From the NCBI GenBank assembly GCA_023014485.1, contig JAJOZX010001075.1, forward strand, positions 547,501 through 611,500: a DNA stretch of 64,000 nucleotides, written 5' to 3'. The DNA is from Bathynomus jamesi. Taxonomy: Eukaryota; Arthropoda; Malacostraca; Isopoda; Cirolanidae. The notes under the pieces are model-generated. The model did no database searches, was not told the origin of the DNA, and saw only the letters and a list, made by a program, of their open reading frames with translations. Shown piece by piece: positions 10,882-21,719 of this stretch (positions are counted from its first letter, which is position 1; each line of letters begins with the position of its first letter). The position numbers and the translations under genes are program-made.

Positions 10882-12250
10882 TGGCAAACGTAACACCTAT
10901 CTTTAAGAAAGGCGATAAAGGTGCGGCGGGAAATTATAGGCCAATCAGTTTAACGTCTGTTGCAGGTAAGCTACTGGAATCAATAATTAGGGATCGTATA
11001 GTCGAACACTTAGAATTGCATAACTTCATTAGAAATACGCAGCACGGTTTTAGGCGAAACAAATCTTGCTTAACTAATCTTTTAGAATTTTTTCAAAGCG
11101 TGGTTGAAGTTTACGATAGTCATCGGGCGGTTGATGTAGTATATTTAGATTTTCAAAAAGCGTTTGACACAATACCGCACAAAAGACTCATTGAAAAAAC
11201 TAAGGCTTATGGAATCAGGGGTGTAGTAATAAATTGGATAGAAGAGTGGTTGCGAGGTAGGAAACAGAGGGTGGTCGTTGATGGAGCGGAGTCGCGTTGA
11301 GCTAATGTAGCGAGCGGCGTTCCTCAGGGTTCTGTATTGGGCCCCTTGCTTTTTCTTATATATATTAACGATTTAGGTGTCGGCGTAGTCAGCACGACAC
11401 GAAGTTGGGTGGTAGGGCGATTAATGACGAAGATAGAGATAAAATCCAGGAAGATCTGAATAAAATCGTTGATTGGTCAGTCACATAGCAAATGAGATTT
11501 AACGTTGATAAGTGCAAAATTTTATATATAGGTTCGCGTAACGGTAATTTTGCGAATAGTATGTCAGGGAAGAAGTTAGGAAGCTTAGAGCAGGAAAAGA
11601 TTTAGGAGTTATAGTCACTGGTGATTTAAAAGTGGCGAAACAAAGTACAGCAGCGGTCAATAAAGCGAAGAAAGTGCTAGGTTTTATAGCTCGGAATTTT
11701 GAGTATAAATCGCGCGATATTATTGTTTCTCTTTCTAAATCATTAGTTAGACCCCATTTGGAGTACGCGATCCAATTTTAGAATCCGCATATGCAAAAAA
11801 ATATAGACAAAATTGAAAGAGTTCAAAGACGAGCAACTAAGATGATTCCGTCGCTTAGGTCGAAGTCTTACGAGGATAGGCTTAAGGAGTTAAAATTGAT
11901 TACACTCGAGACTAGGAGGCTAAGGGGTGATCTAGTCCAGGTTTTTAAAATTATGAATGGGTTCGATAACGTAGATAGAGATAGCTTTTTCGAAATATCT
12001 CAATATAATAGGACTAGAAATAACGGGTGTAAGTTGACAAGTAGGAGGTTCGAGATAGCAGTTGCCAAAAACATTTTTACGCATAGAATAATAAATAGCT
12101 GGAATAGTTTGCCGGTAGAAGTACAGTAATTAGTAGCACGTCTATAAACATGTTTAAAAATCGATTAGACGCATATATTGATAGATTGGGTATAGTTTAA
12201 GGTAGTAAAACTAAGGCTTTGTGGTTCGGAACCCACGTAAAATTGTAGGT
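10881..12250 (+). mobile_element. 5'-truncated CR1-like LINE (copy B)
   Basis: The sequence switches from polymerase to LINE reverse transcriptase at about 10,881. It begins inside the RT fingers (NVTPIFKKGDKG), continues with NYRPISLTSVAGKLLE, QHGFRRNKSCLTNLLEFF and VVYLDFQKAFDTIPHKRL, and then [13 protein letters not shown]. Frame breaks and stops occur at 11,298, around 11,390-11,440 and near 11,780; the C-terminal thumb region (RVQRRATKMIPSLRSKSYED) reads to 12,129. It is a close relative of the LINE at 24-27.6 kb. The catalytic FADD region is deleted or scrambled. The 3' end is not sharp; I place it near 12,250. Confidence 0.8.
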
Positions 12251-12419
12251 CCTCTCAGCTACCACGGAGGACATGCACAATACACAATTACGAACACAGT
12301 TAGGTAGACCAGCCATGAGTGGATCCTAGGGTCTTTGTTGGTCTGAAACATTATAACTCTCTGGAATCATAATAACAAAGTTACACTTCCCCCATTGTTT
12401 AAAGAGCTAAAATTTTTAA

Positions 12420-12500
12420 AACCAAATGATACTATCACCATGATTCGAACCCAGTACCTCTTGAGTAGAAGGCGAAGGTGCTGACCATCATGCAAATACA
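12420..12500 (-). repeat. tRNA-like SINE fragment
   Basis: On the minus strand GGTTCGAATCA matches an RNA polymerase III B box, preceded about 40 bases upstream by TGGTCAGCACC, which resembles an A box. It is either a SINE head or a degenerate tRNA pseudogene. No acceptor stem pairs convincingly. Confidence 0.4.
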
Positions 12501-12559
12501 AGGTAAAAGTTAGTACAACCTGGCGCGTTTCAACACTCGAGGGAGCGCGTAACGCTTCC

Positions 12560-13460
12560 GCATCCAGAGGTGTTTTCTGTATTAAACCCGCCCCCCCCAT
12601 CTAGCAGTAATGGCAGGACTTTATTTAAATCTTTAAACCTTGGTAAACTTTCGTTTTCTCAAAAAAAATTGTTTTGTGTAATATATACTTTAATTACTTT
12701 AAGAAAAATGGGAGAATATTGAGTGTGATATATTGGGAATTTGAAAGTAAGTTGGGCGAATCGTCCAGTAGAACTTTTGTAAAAAGGGACCTAAAATCAA
12801 AGCTTTTTATCGATAGTTTTTACAATAACAAAGTTTACCGAAGGGATTCGCTTTATCTCCTTTATTGTCAAATTTATTTATGGAGTTCTTGGAGGCAGGA
12901 TGATAACCTTACAAAATCGATAGCCTTTAAGCGAGAAAATACAAATATCATATATACAGTACGCAGTAATTGAGTCTGTAAAGTAAAGGTAGTGCGTCAG
13001 TTAACTTTTCATTTACATTGAAAAGTATAAGAGCCATTTTACAGAAGAAGAAGAAGAAGAAGAAGAAGAAGAATTCAGTTAAATAATAGAACGAAATCAC
13101 TTTTTAAACGAGTCTTAAAACCCCAAAAAGAGAACATTTTTTGGACTGTCATTTTCATTATTCTTTCATGGAAAAACGAACCCAACTTAGGAGTAACTGG
13201 AAACAAATCGTTCAAACATGCTTGAAAATCATTTTTGTTTTTAGTTCAAAGTTTAAGGAAATTCTTTTACCGCAACTTGCTTCTTTCCTTTATATTTATT
13301 TTAATTATTTCCAATTCTATTTTTTCACCATTCTTTTATTTTTCATTTTCAAGTTTTTAATTTTTAACTACATTTTTTACCTCTTTCACCTAATTTCAAA
13401 ATTTTTGCTTTTAATTTTTTAAACTAACCTATTCAACTTTCTTTTCGTGCGCTTGTTTTA

Positions 13461-13466
<6 letters not shown>
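12560..13466. other. AT-rich stretch without a recognised gene
   Basis: No supported coding region. It contains a (GAA)n tract of about 33 bases at 13,042-13,074 and T-rich low-complexity sequence at 13,300-13,440. Open frames here are lysine/phenylalanine-rich and look like AT-composition artefacts. Confidence 0.5.

Positions 13467-13468
<2 letters not shown>

Positions 13469-13496
<28 letters not shown>
13469..13496. repeat. (TA)n microsatellite
   Basis: About 14 TA units. It abuts the 3' end of the minus-strand SINE that follows. Confidence 0.9.
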
Positions 13497-13499
<3 letters not shown>

Positions 13500-13744
13500 C
13501 TTACCTTTGGTTAGCTTCCGCCCGAATTGTTCATTCTGACGAAGGTCAAGCTTTTCACTCCACTTTAAACCTACAGTTTAACGTGGAATCCGAACCACGC
13601 CCCACCAGCATCCCAGCGTCTTAACCACTAGGCCACCCAGGGTACCCATTTATTGTGGGGAAGGATGAACAGCCGTCACCTGGTCTCGATCCTGGGGCCG
13701 ATGGACTCGTAGTCAGCGACACTAACTACTACGCCACCGAGGTG
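13500..13744 (-). repeat. dimeric tRNA-derived SINE (copy 1)
   Basis: Read on the minus strand, the head has an A box (TGGCGTAGTAGTTAGTG) and B box (GGATCGAGACC). A second tRNA-like unit follows with A box TGGCCTAGTGGTTAAGAC and B box GGTTCGGATTCC. A conserved tail ends GCGGAAGCTAACCAAAGG. The second unit and the tail reappear at 21.0-21.2 kb, so this is a repeated family. The two tRNA-like modules in tandem make it a dimeric SINE. Confidence 0.75.
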
Positions 13745-13756
13745 TGTGTATATATA

Positions 13757-14961
13757 CAGGGTGTCCCATAAGTCCGGCATCATAGGAGAAATTCATAGTT
13801 TTCTATTTCTACAAACCATAATTCATATTTTTCTCTTTCTACAGGCCATAATGTCTGTGAGCGAGGAAGAACGAATCCAGATAATTCTACTCATAGGAAA
13901 TCGGAGTCAAAGAGAGGCCGTTGCTGAATTTAACAGACTGCATCCAGTCCGCGAGCCAATAACACAGAGTTGTGTTAGCGGACTTGTTGCAAAGTTTAAG
14001 GAAACAGGATCCATAGAAGATAAACCACGCAGTGGACCTTCAAGGAGGTCCACTGACGATGATACAGCGACTGCTATCCTGGCTCATTTTAACAGAAGTC
14101 CCAATAAGTCTCTTCGGCGATTGTCTGCCGAGACAGGAGTGTCGAAAAGTAGCATCCATCGCATTCTTCAGGCTCACAAATGGCATCCATATAAACTTCA
14201 GATCCTACAGAAATTAAGCGAAGATGATCCCGACCGGCGGATGGAATTTTGTGAATGGGCTACGGAACAATATGCTCGGGATGCCAATTTCCCGTCCACC
14301 ATTCTGTTAGTGACGAGGCTGTTTTTTATGGAAATGGTGAGATAAATTGACAGAACACCCGCTAGTGGTCTCAAAACAACCTCACTGGTATACCTCTTCA
14401 AAGGAACACGGTGCATCTCGGGTGATGGTATGATGTGGCATTTGGAAGGATCGCATCATAGGCCCCCTCTTTTTCGATGAACATGTCACTGGAGGCACCT
14501 ACCTACGTATGCTCAAGGAAGAAGCATTTCCCAGTGTCTTGAACGAAGAAGTAAATTTCCCAACATGGTTCCAGCAAGACGGCGCTCCTGCACATTACAG
14601 CACCGAAGTAAGGGAATACCTGTACCAACAATTCTCTGTTCATTGGATAGGACGTCGAAGGCCTGTGAAATGGCCAGCTAGAAGCCCGGATCTCACGCCA
14701 CTAGATTTTTATCTCTGGGGCTACTTGGAAGCGCTGGTATACGCAGAGAAAATTAGGAGTGTTGAACAATTGCGGCAGTGCATTATTGGGGCATGTAACA
14801 CCATTACTGCTGACATCATTCACCGTGTGCTTGCTGACTGGGTATCACGTCTGAACTTGTGTATTGAAAACAATGGTGGACATATTGAGCACGTTCTGTA
14901 AATAAAATCGCAATTTTTTATTATTTTTCCTATGATGCCGGACTTATGGGATACCCCCCTG
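13757..14961 (+). mobile_element. DD41D Tc1/mariner-superfamily transposon (copy 2)
   Basis: Inverted ends begin CAGGGTGTCCCATAAGTCCG and are about 31 bases long, with a few mismatches and an indel at the right end. TA duplications flank them (13,755-13,756 and 14,962-14,963). The transposase lies inside on the plus strand. It is a different subfamily from the element at 592-1917; the terminal repeats agree only in the outer CAGGGTGTCCC. Confidence 0.9.
13851..14901 (+). pseudogene. DD41D transposase, frameshifted
   Basis: The start ATG (MSVSEEERIQIILLIGNRSQ) opens an N-terminal DNA-binding region with two helix-turn-helix blocks (KFKETGSIEDKPRSGPSRR; TGVSKSSIHRIL). The frame breaks near 14,310, within the segment that should carry the first catalytic Asp. 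It reopens at about 14,509 with QQDGAPAHY (second Asp) and SPDLTPLDFYLWGYLEALVY (third Asp, 41 residues later). The C-terminus ENNGGHIEHVL is family-typical. At least two frame changes between 14,310 and 14,509 make this copy non-functional. Confidence 0.87.
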
Positions 14962-14970
14962 TATATAACC

Positions 14971-15689
14971 AGGTTTGTTAAAAAAGTATCCAAACTGATG
15001 CGATTAGAGAGAGAATATGGTACTTACAGGGTTTGGGGCTTAATCTCTCTCAGAGTACGGTCCTTCTGAAGCCACACACTTTCCCCAACGATCCTGCCCC
15101 TGCTGAAAACATTTTTCGAAGGCACTTTTCGGAATGGCGAAACGCTCCTCCGTCGAATTTCTTTTAATGGTCTCAATATCATCGAATCGGTGTCCTTTCA
15201 GGGTTTTTTTAAGCTTAGGAAACAAAAACAAAAGTCGCATGGAGCCAAATCCGGCGAATATGGAGGCTGCTGTACTTGGTGGATATCGATTTTAACCAAT
15301 AATTGCTGGAGAAGTTGTGACGAGTGAGATGGCGCGTTATCGTGATGAAACATCCAATCTCCGGAATCCCACTTCTGAGGCCGTTTCCTCCGTACTGCTT
15401 TACGGAGATGTTTTAAAACTTCATTGTAAAATTCTTTGTTGATTGTTTGTCCCTGTGGAGTATATTCATGGTGCACAACACCTTCACAGTAAAAAAAACA
15501 AGTAATATCTCCGACATCGTAAGAAATCGCCGCGAAACAAAACACGTTTAACTTTATCGGCTCATCACAGTGGACTGACTCTACACAATGAAGAAGTGTA
15601 ACCCTATCACTCAACTTGTCTCGACATGCAGACATGTGTGGAAAAGTGTTTCCACGAGAAAATAAATTTATGTTAAAATTTAAAGACAT
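14971..15689 (-). pseudogene. mariner (DD34D) transposase, C-terminal two-thirds
   Basis: Minus-strand mariner transposase lacking its DNA-binding N-terminus and first catalytic Asp. Visible parts are YCEGVVHHEYTPQGQTINKE, HHDNAPSH (second Asp) and YSPDLAPCDF (third Asp), exactly 34 residues apart. A one-base frameshift near 15,200-15,240 interrupts the reading, which continues FPKLKKTLKGHRFDDIE to a stop at 15,040. A terminal repeat-like sequence (AGGTTTGTTAAAAAAGTATC) lies at 14,974-14,993. The matching opposite repeat is found only at about 19,008-19,037. Confidence 0.85.
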
Positions 15690-15699
15690 TCTGTTTGTA

Positions 15700-17491
15700 T
15701 AAATTAAAATATTAATCCTTTAAACGATATTATCCTACTCGTATAAATTAAAACATGACTCCGTTAAATTCTTAATATTTGTATAAATTGCCTCAATGCC
15801 CAGTAGATTCTCTGGCATCCTTTCGATAAGCCTAACGATGCTCTCCACAGTTGCTACATCTATAATCTTAAACAGAGATTCCTAAATTCTAAATGTTCTT
15901 TTCGATTATTATAAATCACATAAAAGAGTTAAGTGTAAAACTACAATTATATAAATTTTTGTGCTAATATCCAATTATTTAAATTCTTTTGTTAATATCA
16001 TTATTAGAGTGGGATTTTGCAAGTAAATAATCTTTGGTAAACGCGGCACCATGGGGTCTTCTCAAGGAGGAAGGGAACACGCCTTGAGAGAGCAGTGAGT
16101 TTTCTACTTCCGGGCCGGCCGGTTTGGCTGTGCCCGTTAGCTTTCGATGTAAGCTTTTGTTCGTTATTAACTCTCTAAACAAGTGTTGTGTTAAGTTTAT
16201 TCTCAAATTACTCTGTAGTGTAAAGAAAATCTAGTATTTTAAAAGTGCTTCCAAACCTTAAAAATAAAGGACTGAACAAAGGAAAACTCGTATTTTATAT
16301 CCTTCAACGAGAGAAACATTCCACTTCCTCAACGGACTGAGCGAGGGGACGCCATTGACCGAAGGTATAAATTATTTTATCGTAACTCGCAGTCAGATTA
16401 AGTAAATACACGAAAAGAAGAACCGTGGACGTCAGCGGTATAAACTTCCTTGTTGGTGCGAGGAAGCGACATACTGAGAATACCTTAAAGGATATCGTCA
16501 TATCCGACATTGGCTACCTATAGCAGGATTAGAAGAAATCATTCATCCGCCATTTTGCGACATTGTCGACCGAGTAGCAGGATTTGGAAAACTTTTGTTC
16601 AGTCAGAACCCCGTTACAAGGACGTCAACGCATCCGAAACGAAGGTCGGATTTCAGCTGGGAATCACTCACTTGTTTAGAGAAGAGGACTCGACGAAAGT
16701 ATCATTGGGCACGCGGAGAGGAATTTTACGAATTTAAATTCTCTTGGAAATCGTCAACGGAAAAACGGACGAACCGCATTGGAATTGATTACGAAAATTG
16801 GACGTCATATGCGACGGATAGCAGTGACGTAAATTCCTAGAACGAAGAGTGGAGGAATCGTCGAAATTGGAGAAGATTTTGAAAGACTTTAATCATCAAC
16901 GAAAAAGTTCTTCAAAAAAGGAATAAGAAATTACAGAAGTCAAACGTATTCGATTCTGTAAGCGCATCTCATCCGGAAAACGGCTTCACCTTCGTGAATC
17001 GCAGAGAGTCGAACGCATTTTGACTCCGCCCCGCAACGAAGACTAAAAGAAACGAAAACAAACGTTCTTTTCAAGACGGAAAAATAGGAAGAAAACTCGG
17101 TAACTGGAGTAAAGTTGCTTTCGGTGGGTAAAGTTAACACTAGTATCAATAAATAAATACGTGAAAAAAAAGTGTTTAACGCATTGGTTTGAAAAGAAAA
17201 AAAAAATTTTAACTGTATTATTATTTCTCTCGTGTGGTTGAAAAATGAAATTGAGTGTTTTTTTTAATTATTATTCTTCTTTTTGTTGTTAGAAGATTTT
17301 GTGGGTTTGGCATGCAGTGTTTTACGAATATAAATAAATCACAGCATATACTGTTGGTTGTAAACAATTTAATTTTTCATGGGTGAGTTAAAAACGATTT
17401 TTTTTGTTTGTCTGTGCTTAAAGTCGACTTAATTCAATTTCACTGTTCGTTGTGATTGTAAAGCGATTTTTTTTTCTCTCTTGCAGTATTT

Positions 17492-17571
<80 letters not shown>

Positions 17572-18400
17572 CACACACACACATATATATATGTGTGTGT
17601 GTATGGATAGGTGAACTATATCTGTTGTTTGTAAACAATTAAAATTTTTCATTGGGGGAGTTAAAAAGCGATTCTTTGTTTGTCTGTATTTAAAATAAAT
17701 TTAATTCAATTTTTCTTTCTTTTATGGTTTTGTGGTAAGAGGGAAAAATTGACAGGTTTGTGTTTGTATAGCAAGCAGTAATTGTGTATATAAGTATTTT
17801 GGTGAATTTATATTTTTTCTTTGTAACAAAAAACGGTTTTTGCAAAGTACATGGTAAATTTATGGAAGTTAAGAAAAAAAATTTAAAGTGAATATTTAAT
17901 TTTTTTTTAATTTGAATTGTCCCACATTGGGTTAACAGAAAACGGTATTTTGGATTTGAGTTTCATTTTATTGACTCTTGGAATTTTTTTTTTACCTAAT
18001 TTGTTGTATATATATAGTTCGTGCGTGTGTTTGTTTGTTTGGCTCGTTTCACGCGCGCGCGGATTTGGCCCGTTTCGGCGCATTTAGATTTAGTAAAAAG
18101 GATTTTTTCCTTTTTCTCTTGCTCTTTCACGTTGGTACGCAAACTTTTTTTTTTCTCATTCTTGTTTAAAGTGGTTATTGCGTTGGAGCGCAAATAGTTT
18201 TCTCTTTGTTTTTGTGCTTTTTTGGTTTAAATTAGAATGAATTCGTACATTTCGAGGAATGTGTCGAAATTGACAGGCAAGTTTTTCATTTTCTTTTGGG
18301 ATGATTTTATTATTTATTTAAACCAAAAATAGCTAATCTCAAGCTTAAGTTTTTTCTCGCTTAAATTCTGTTGTATATACGAGATTAGGGATAAGTTTTT
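15700..18400. other. AT/T-rich stretch without a recognised gene
   Basis: No gene supported. A more GC-rich block at 16,040-17,130 lacks a convincing long frame. A compound (TG)n-(TA)n-(TG)n-(CA)n microsatellite occupies about 17,494-17,602; the Thr-His and Ile-Tyr open frames there are repeat artefacts. The remainder is T-tract-rich. Confidence 0.5.
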
Positions 18401-18459
18401 TTTGTTTCGCTTCGCCTTCCTCGTTTGGAAGTCCATTTTTTTTCTTTGTCCCTTTCGAA

Positions 18460-18811
18460 GAAAAGTGGATAGATGTAATTATCGGACAAATAATATCCCT
18501 AAGGTTCCAATTTTTAATGAGAGAGAATACGGTAACTTGGTACTCCCATACGTGGACGAATGGTTGGACGCATTAGAGGGATATTATGTTCGTTATAACG
18601 TTCGCGGCGATATCGCGAAGATTTGGATGGTTACTCACTTCTTAGACGATGAAGACGGAAGCGCTCTATGAAGAGACTGCCCAAGACATCACGAGGGAAG
18701 TTCTCGATGAGGGGAATTTTCCGGGGGAAGTGGTCTGTGACGAGATCGTCTCAGATGAAGTCCCCAAATCACGCAACATCTGCTCATACTTGGAAGAGTA
18801 GTGAGCATTGC
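18460..18811 (+). pseudogene. possible retrotransposon gag-like fragment
   Basis: A short frame reads PIFNEREYGNLVLPYVDEWL then DALEGYY and AKIWMVTHFLDDE. The pattern (FxG..V..WL..LE.YY....V......HFL.D.A) resembles the N-terminal part of LTR-retrotransposon gag. The next frame (to 18,811) is acidic and ends in a stop. No zinc knuckle or pol follows. I cannot assign it firmly; it might be an unrelated host fragment. Confidence 0.35.
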
Positions 18812-19038
18812 GCGGATTTTTCGAGGGATCCCCCTTCTTCTACAAATTTACGTGAGGTCACGGAGAACTCGCCTATGTCCCTCGGACATGATGCAAGCTC
18901 GGCTTATGACCTCGACGAATTCGGGAAAAGAAAATTGCCACTCTTTTTTTTCTTCCTACCAAAGGGAGTCACAGTCACAACTCCAAGCGTAACCTTATTC
19001 TAAAAATAAACACCCTGTCCGGATACTTTTTGAACAGA

Positions 19039-19041
19039 CCT

Positions 19042-19088
<47 letters not shown>
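19039..19088. repeat. (TG)n microsatellite
   Basis: About 20 TG units followed by a short TA run. It lies immediately beside the isolated mariner-type terminal repeat at 19,008-19,037. Confidence 0.9.
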
Positions 19089-19093
<5 letters not shown>

Positions 19094-19341
19094 GTGATCC
19101 GTGATCCAAAAAGGTGCTCACAAAAATAAAATTATAAATTTTTTTTTTTGGGGTGGGTGCGAGAAAAACTTTTTTGATCACCTTGTATATTAACGAAAGG
19201 TTAGGTTGATTCTTGGCAAAAAAGTAAAATATATTTACGAAGTATAATCCAATGTAGAAGTTACGAGTGGGAGAAAGTTTTCATTTACAACAATTATAAC
19301 AACATGACTTCTTTTGTGTCCACAATATTCTCACAAAGTAT

Positions 19342-19654
19342 CAGGTTGAGGGGAAAAGTATTGTCGGTTTTGGAACAGTGAAATTAAAAGGTGCACGTTT
19401 TTTGTTGTTGTATCTCTATACATTAAACTAAAATAGGTTATAATTACTTTAATTTGTTATATTATAAATATATATATTTTGTTCTTTTTCATATTTTTCA
19501 TATTTTTTCAGCATTCAGAAGAACAATGACATCGAAGCAAATTCGAGTGTGCCTTTTGTACGAGTTCAAACTTTGTATTGGTGCGGCTCTGACTTTGCGC
19601 AAAATTTGTCAAGCACAGGGAGAGAACTCCGTCAGCGAACGTGAATTAAAGTAA
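19342..19654 (+). pseudogene. mariner 5' end: terminal repeat and transposase N-terminus
   Basis: GGTTGAGGGGAAAAGTATTG near 19,345 looks like a mariner terminal repeat. Downstream an ATG at 19,525 opens MTSKQIRVCLLYEFKLCIGA then ICQAQGENSVSERELK, the classic N-terminal helix-turn-helix of mariner transposases (the SETMAR-type HTH_48 domain). The frame ends at 19,654 and the sequence passes directly into a LINE fragment, so the element was truncated by deletion or by that LINE. Confidence 0.65.
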
Positions 19655-19664
19655 AGAGTTGAAG

Positions 19665-20640
19665 TTAAGAGTTGGTTTCTTGCGCTCTCCACTTCACACA
19701 GCCAGGTACTCCCGGCTCATCTGGAATTGTTCTGTGCCAGGCGTCTAGTCTTCTTTTGAAGACATTCACCGCTACACAACTCGTGCTTCTTAGTTCCTTG
19801 GGAAGCTAGTTGAACAGTTTTGGTCCTCTCACAACAAAACCATTTTCCTTCAGGGTTGAGGATGTTCCCTGCCCTGTCCAGCCTTTAATTTGTGGAAACG
19901 ACACATTCATCTTTTCCTACTTTCCAATGTTGTTTGAGTGGTTATAGGGTTCAGCGTAAGATTAGAGACTAATTCCTCCATTACTTGCTAAGTGTAAATA
20001 ATGGTGTACCTCTCTAACTTCGTTCCAACGAATGTATATTTAATTCACGTAATCTTTCCCAGTAATTTAGTTCTTTGCATCTATTGATCTTGGCTGTGAA
20101 GCTTCTCTGAATCCTTTCTAATTGAATAATGTCTTCTTTTTTATGTTGGGATGTTAAGACCTAGCAATAATCCAATTAGGGTATGATCAGTGTTTCAACA
20201 GAGGAATCATTATATTCCTATCCCTTCTTTTAAAGGTTCTCAGTATCTGTCCAGTTATTCTTTTTGTTCTTTACTGCTCTTATTTTGTGTTTCAAATTTC
20301 GCGTCATCAGTCATTACAACTCCTAAATCTTTTGCTTTAGAGTTTCTCTGAATTTCCTGTCCATTTGGGTATAGGAGTCTATGGATTTTAAGTCCTCCCT
20401 TCTTCCGTAGTTTAATAGATGAAATTTCTCAGAGTTAAATTTCATATTTATTGCCTTCAGACCAAATTATACATTCTGTTCATGTCTGTTTGAAGAGATC
20501 CTATATCGTCTGGGTTTCTTATTTTTCTACTAATTTTTTGTGTCATCGGCAAAGGAAATAAATACTGTATTACAGTGTTTGTTTTCCTTCTTCATAATGT
20601 AGAATTCATATCTTGGAAAACTTTCAGAAACTATTGAAAT
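19665..20640 (-). pseudogene. degenerate 3' fragment of the CCCH-finger LINE (LINE-C)
   Basis: This segment is clearly similar, at the nucleotide level and in the same orientation, to 37,260-38,150, the RT thumb and 3' part of the LINE at 37.2-42.5 kb (shared words include GCATCTAGTCTTCT-type and TTTTCCTTCAG segments). Many indels and stops remove all long frames, so it is an older copy. The 5' truncation is near 20,640. Confidence 0.7.
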
Positions 20641-20692
20641 TGCTGAATTCTGGACATACACACGAACACACACACAATTATACATACCTGCC

Positions 20693-20850
20693 AGGGCGGC
20701 CTGGTGGTAGAGCAGAACTCTTAATTTGAAGGTCTTGGATTTTTGTTTCGGTTCGCATTCGAGATTTCATCGATTAACGTGCTTCTCTTGAGTCTTCGTT
20801 GAGTCTTTTTAGGGGTTCGGATCCCACTAAAGGTTTCAACTCTACATCTA
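20693..20850 (+). repeat. possible degenerate tRNA-derived SINE
   Basis: GGCCTGGTGGTAGAGCAG resembles an A box and GGTTCGGATCCCA near 20,815 resembles a B box of the second unit in the dimeric SINE. The spacing is longer than in a tRNA, so this is only a weak call. Confidence 0.3.
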
Positions 20851-20946
20851 TTATATGACTTTACATTTTATGAACGAATTTAAACAACCCGAAACATTTA
20901 ACCTTCGTGTGAAGAGAGACCAACGCACGGAACTACTCCGAAGTTA

Positions 20947-20948
<2 letters not shown>

Positions 20949-21001
<53 letters not shown>
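20949..21001. repeat. (TA)n microsatellite
   Basis: About 26 TA units ending directly at the SINE head. Confidence 0.92.
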
Positions 21002-21002
<1 letters not shown>

Positions 21003-21232
21003 CGCCTCGGTGGTGTAGTGGTTAGCGTCGCTGACTACAAATCCATCGGCTCCAGGTTCGAGACTCGGTGAGAGCAGCCGGCGCGCAGCAAAATCCAGCT
21101 GGTCATCCTTCCACACTGGGCTGCTGGTAGGGCGTGGTTCGGATTCCACGTTAAACTGTAGGTCTAGGGTGGGGTGAAAAGCTTGACATTCGTCGGAATG
21201 AACAATTCGAGCGGAAGCTAACCAAAGGTTAT
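21003..21232 (+). repeat. dimeric tRNA-derived SINE (copy 2)
   Basis: The head has A box TGGTGTAGTGGTTAGCGTC and B box GGTTCGAGACT in tRNA-like spacing. The body retains the second B box (GGTTCGGATTCC) and the tail GCGGAAGCTAACCAAAGG shared with copy 1 at 13.5-13.7 kb. The second A box present in copy 1 is missing here, consistent with an internal deletion. Confidence 0.8.
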
Positions 21233-21235
21233 ATA

Positions 21236-21620
21236 CAGGGTGTTCATAAAAGATCTGAACGATTTCGATCTTTATTAATGTGATAACCCAAGAACAAACA
21301 AATAAACAAGTTTCTTCCTGTGACTCTGCATAACTAATAGTTTTACATACATATTTAATAAACTTCAACATGTGCGCCATTGGTTGCCCGTACAACATCC
21401 AATCGATATTCAATTTCTCGCCATGTGCGTTCAAGCATGCAAACATCGACCATCGCTATTGCATCCCTGATCCTGATTTGTAGTTTATGGATGTTGACAA
21501 CCTTGATCTTGTACAAAAGACTTTATTAGTTGCTCTATCGCCTACACATGCTTCCTGCTTTATATCTTATTTAGTTTGAAAAATATTAACGAATCAAATC
21601 GTTCAGATCTTTTATGAACT

Positions 21621-21624
<4 letters not shown>
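21236..21624 (-). mobile_element. MITE: deletion derivative of a DD41D element
   Basis: Inverted ends share GTTCATAAAAGATCTGAACG. The 389-base interior keeps, on the minus strand, only the end of a DD41D-type transposase (YRLDVVRATNGAHVE, then stop). No catalytic core remains, so it depends on a transposase elsewhere. The right end grades into a (TC)n tract. Confidence 0.75.
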
Positions 21625-21691
<67 letters not shown>

Positions 21692-21718
21692 CTGTGTATA
21701 TATATATATATATATATC
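21625..21718. repeat. (TC)n then (TA)n microsatellite
   Basis: About 18 TC units are followed by two TA blocks split by a short spacer. Confidence 0.9.
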
Positions 21719-21719
21719 A

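Noticed and set aside
17440..17652. Open frames of alternating Thr-His and Ile-Tyr
   Set aside because: They are translations of (TG)n/(TA)n microsatellites.
15700..19000. A complete LTR retrotransposon around the gag-like fragment at 18.5 kb
   Set aside because: No paired LTRs, primer-binding site or pol domains could be found.
19096..19190. A ~95-bp MITE with GGTGATC ends
   Set aside because: The inverted match is only about seven bases and no target duplication is clear.
21003..21080. A functional tRNA gene at the SINE head
   Set aside because: A and B boxes are present, but the acceptor stem does not pair and the unit continues into a repeated SINE body.
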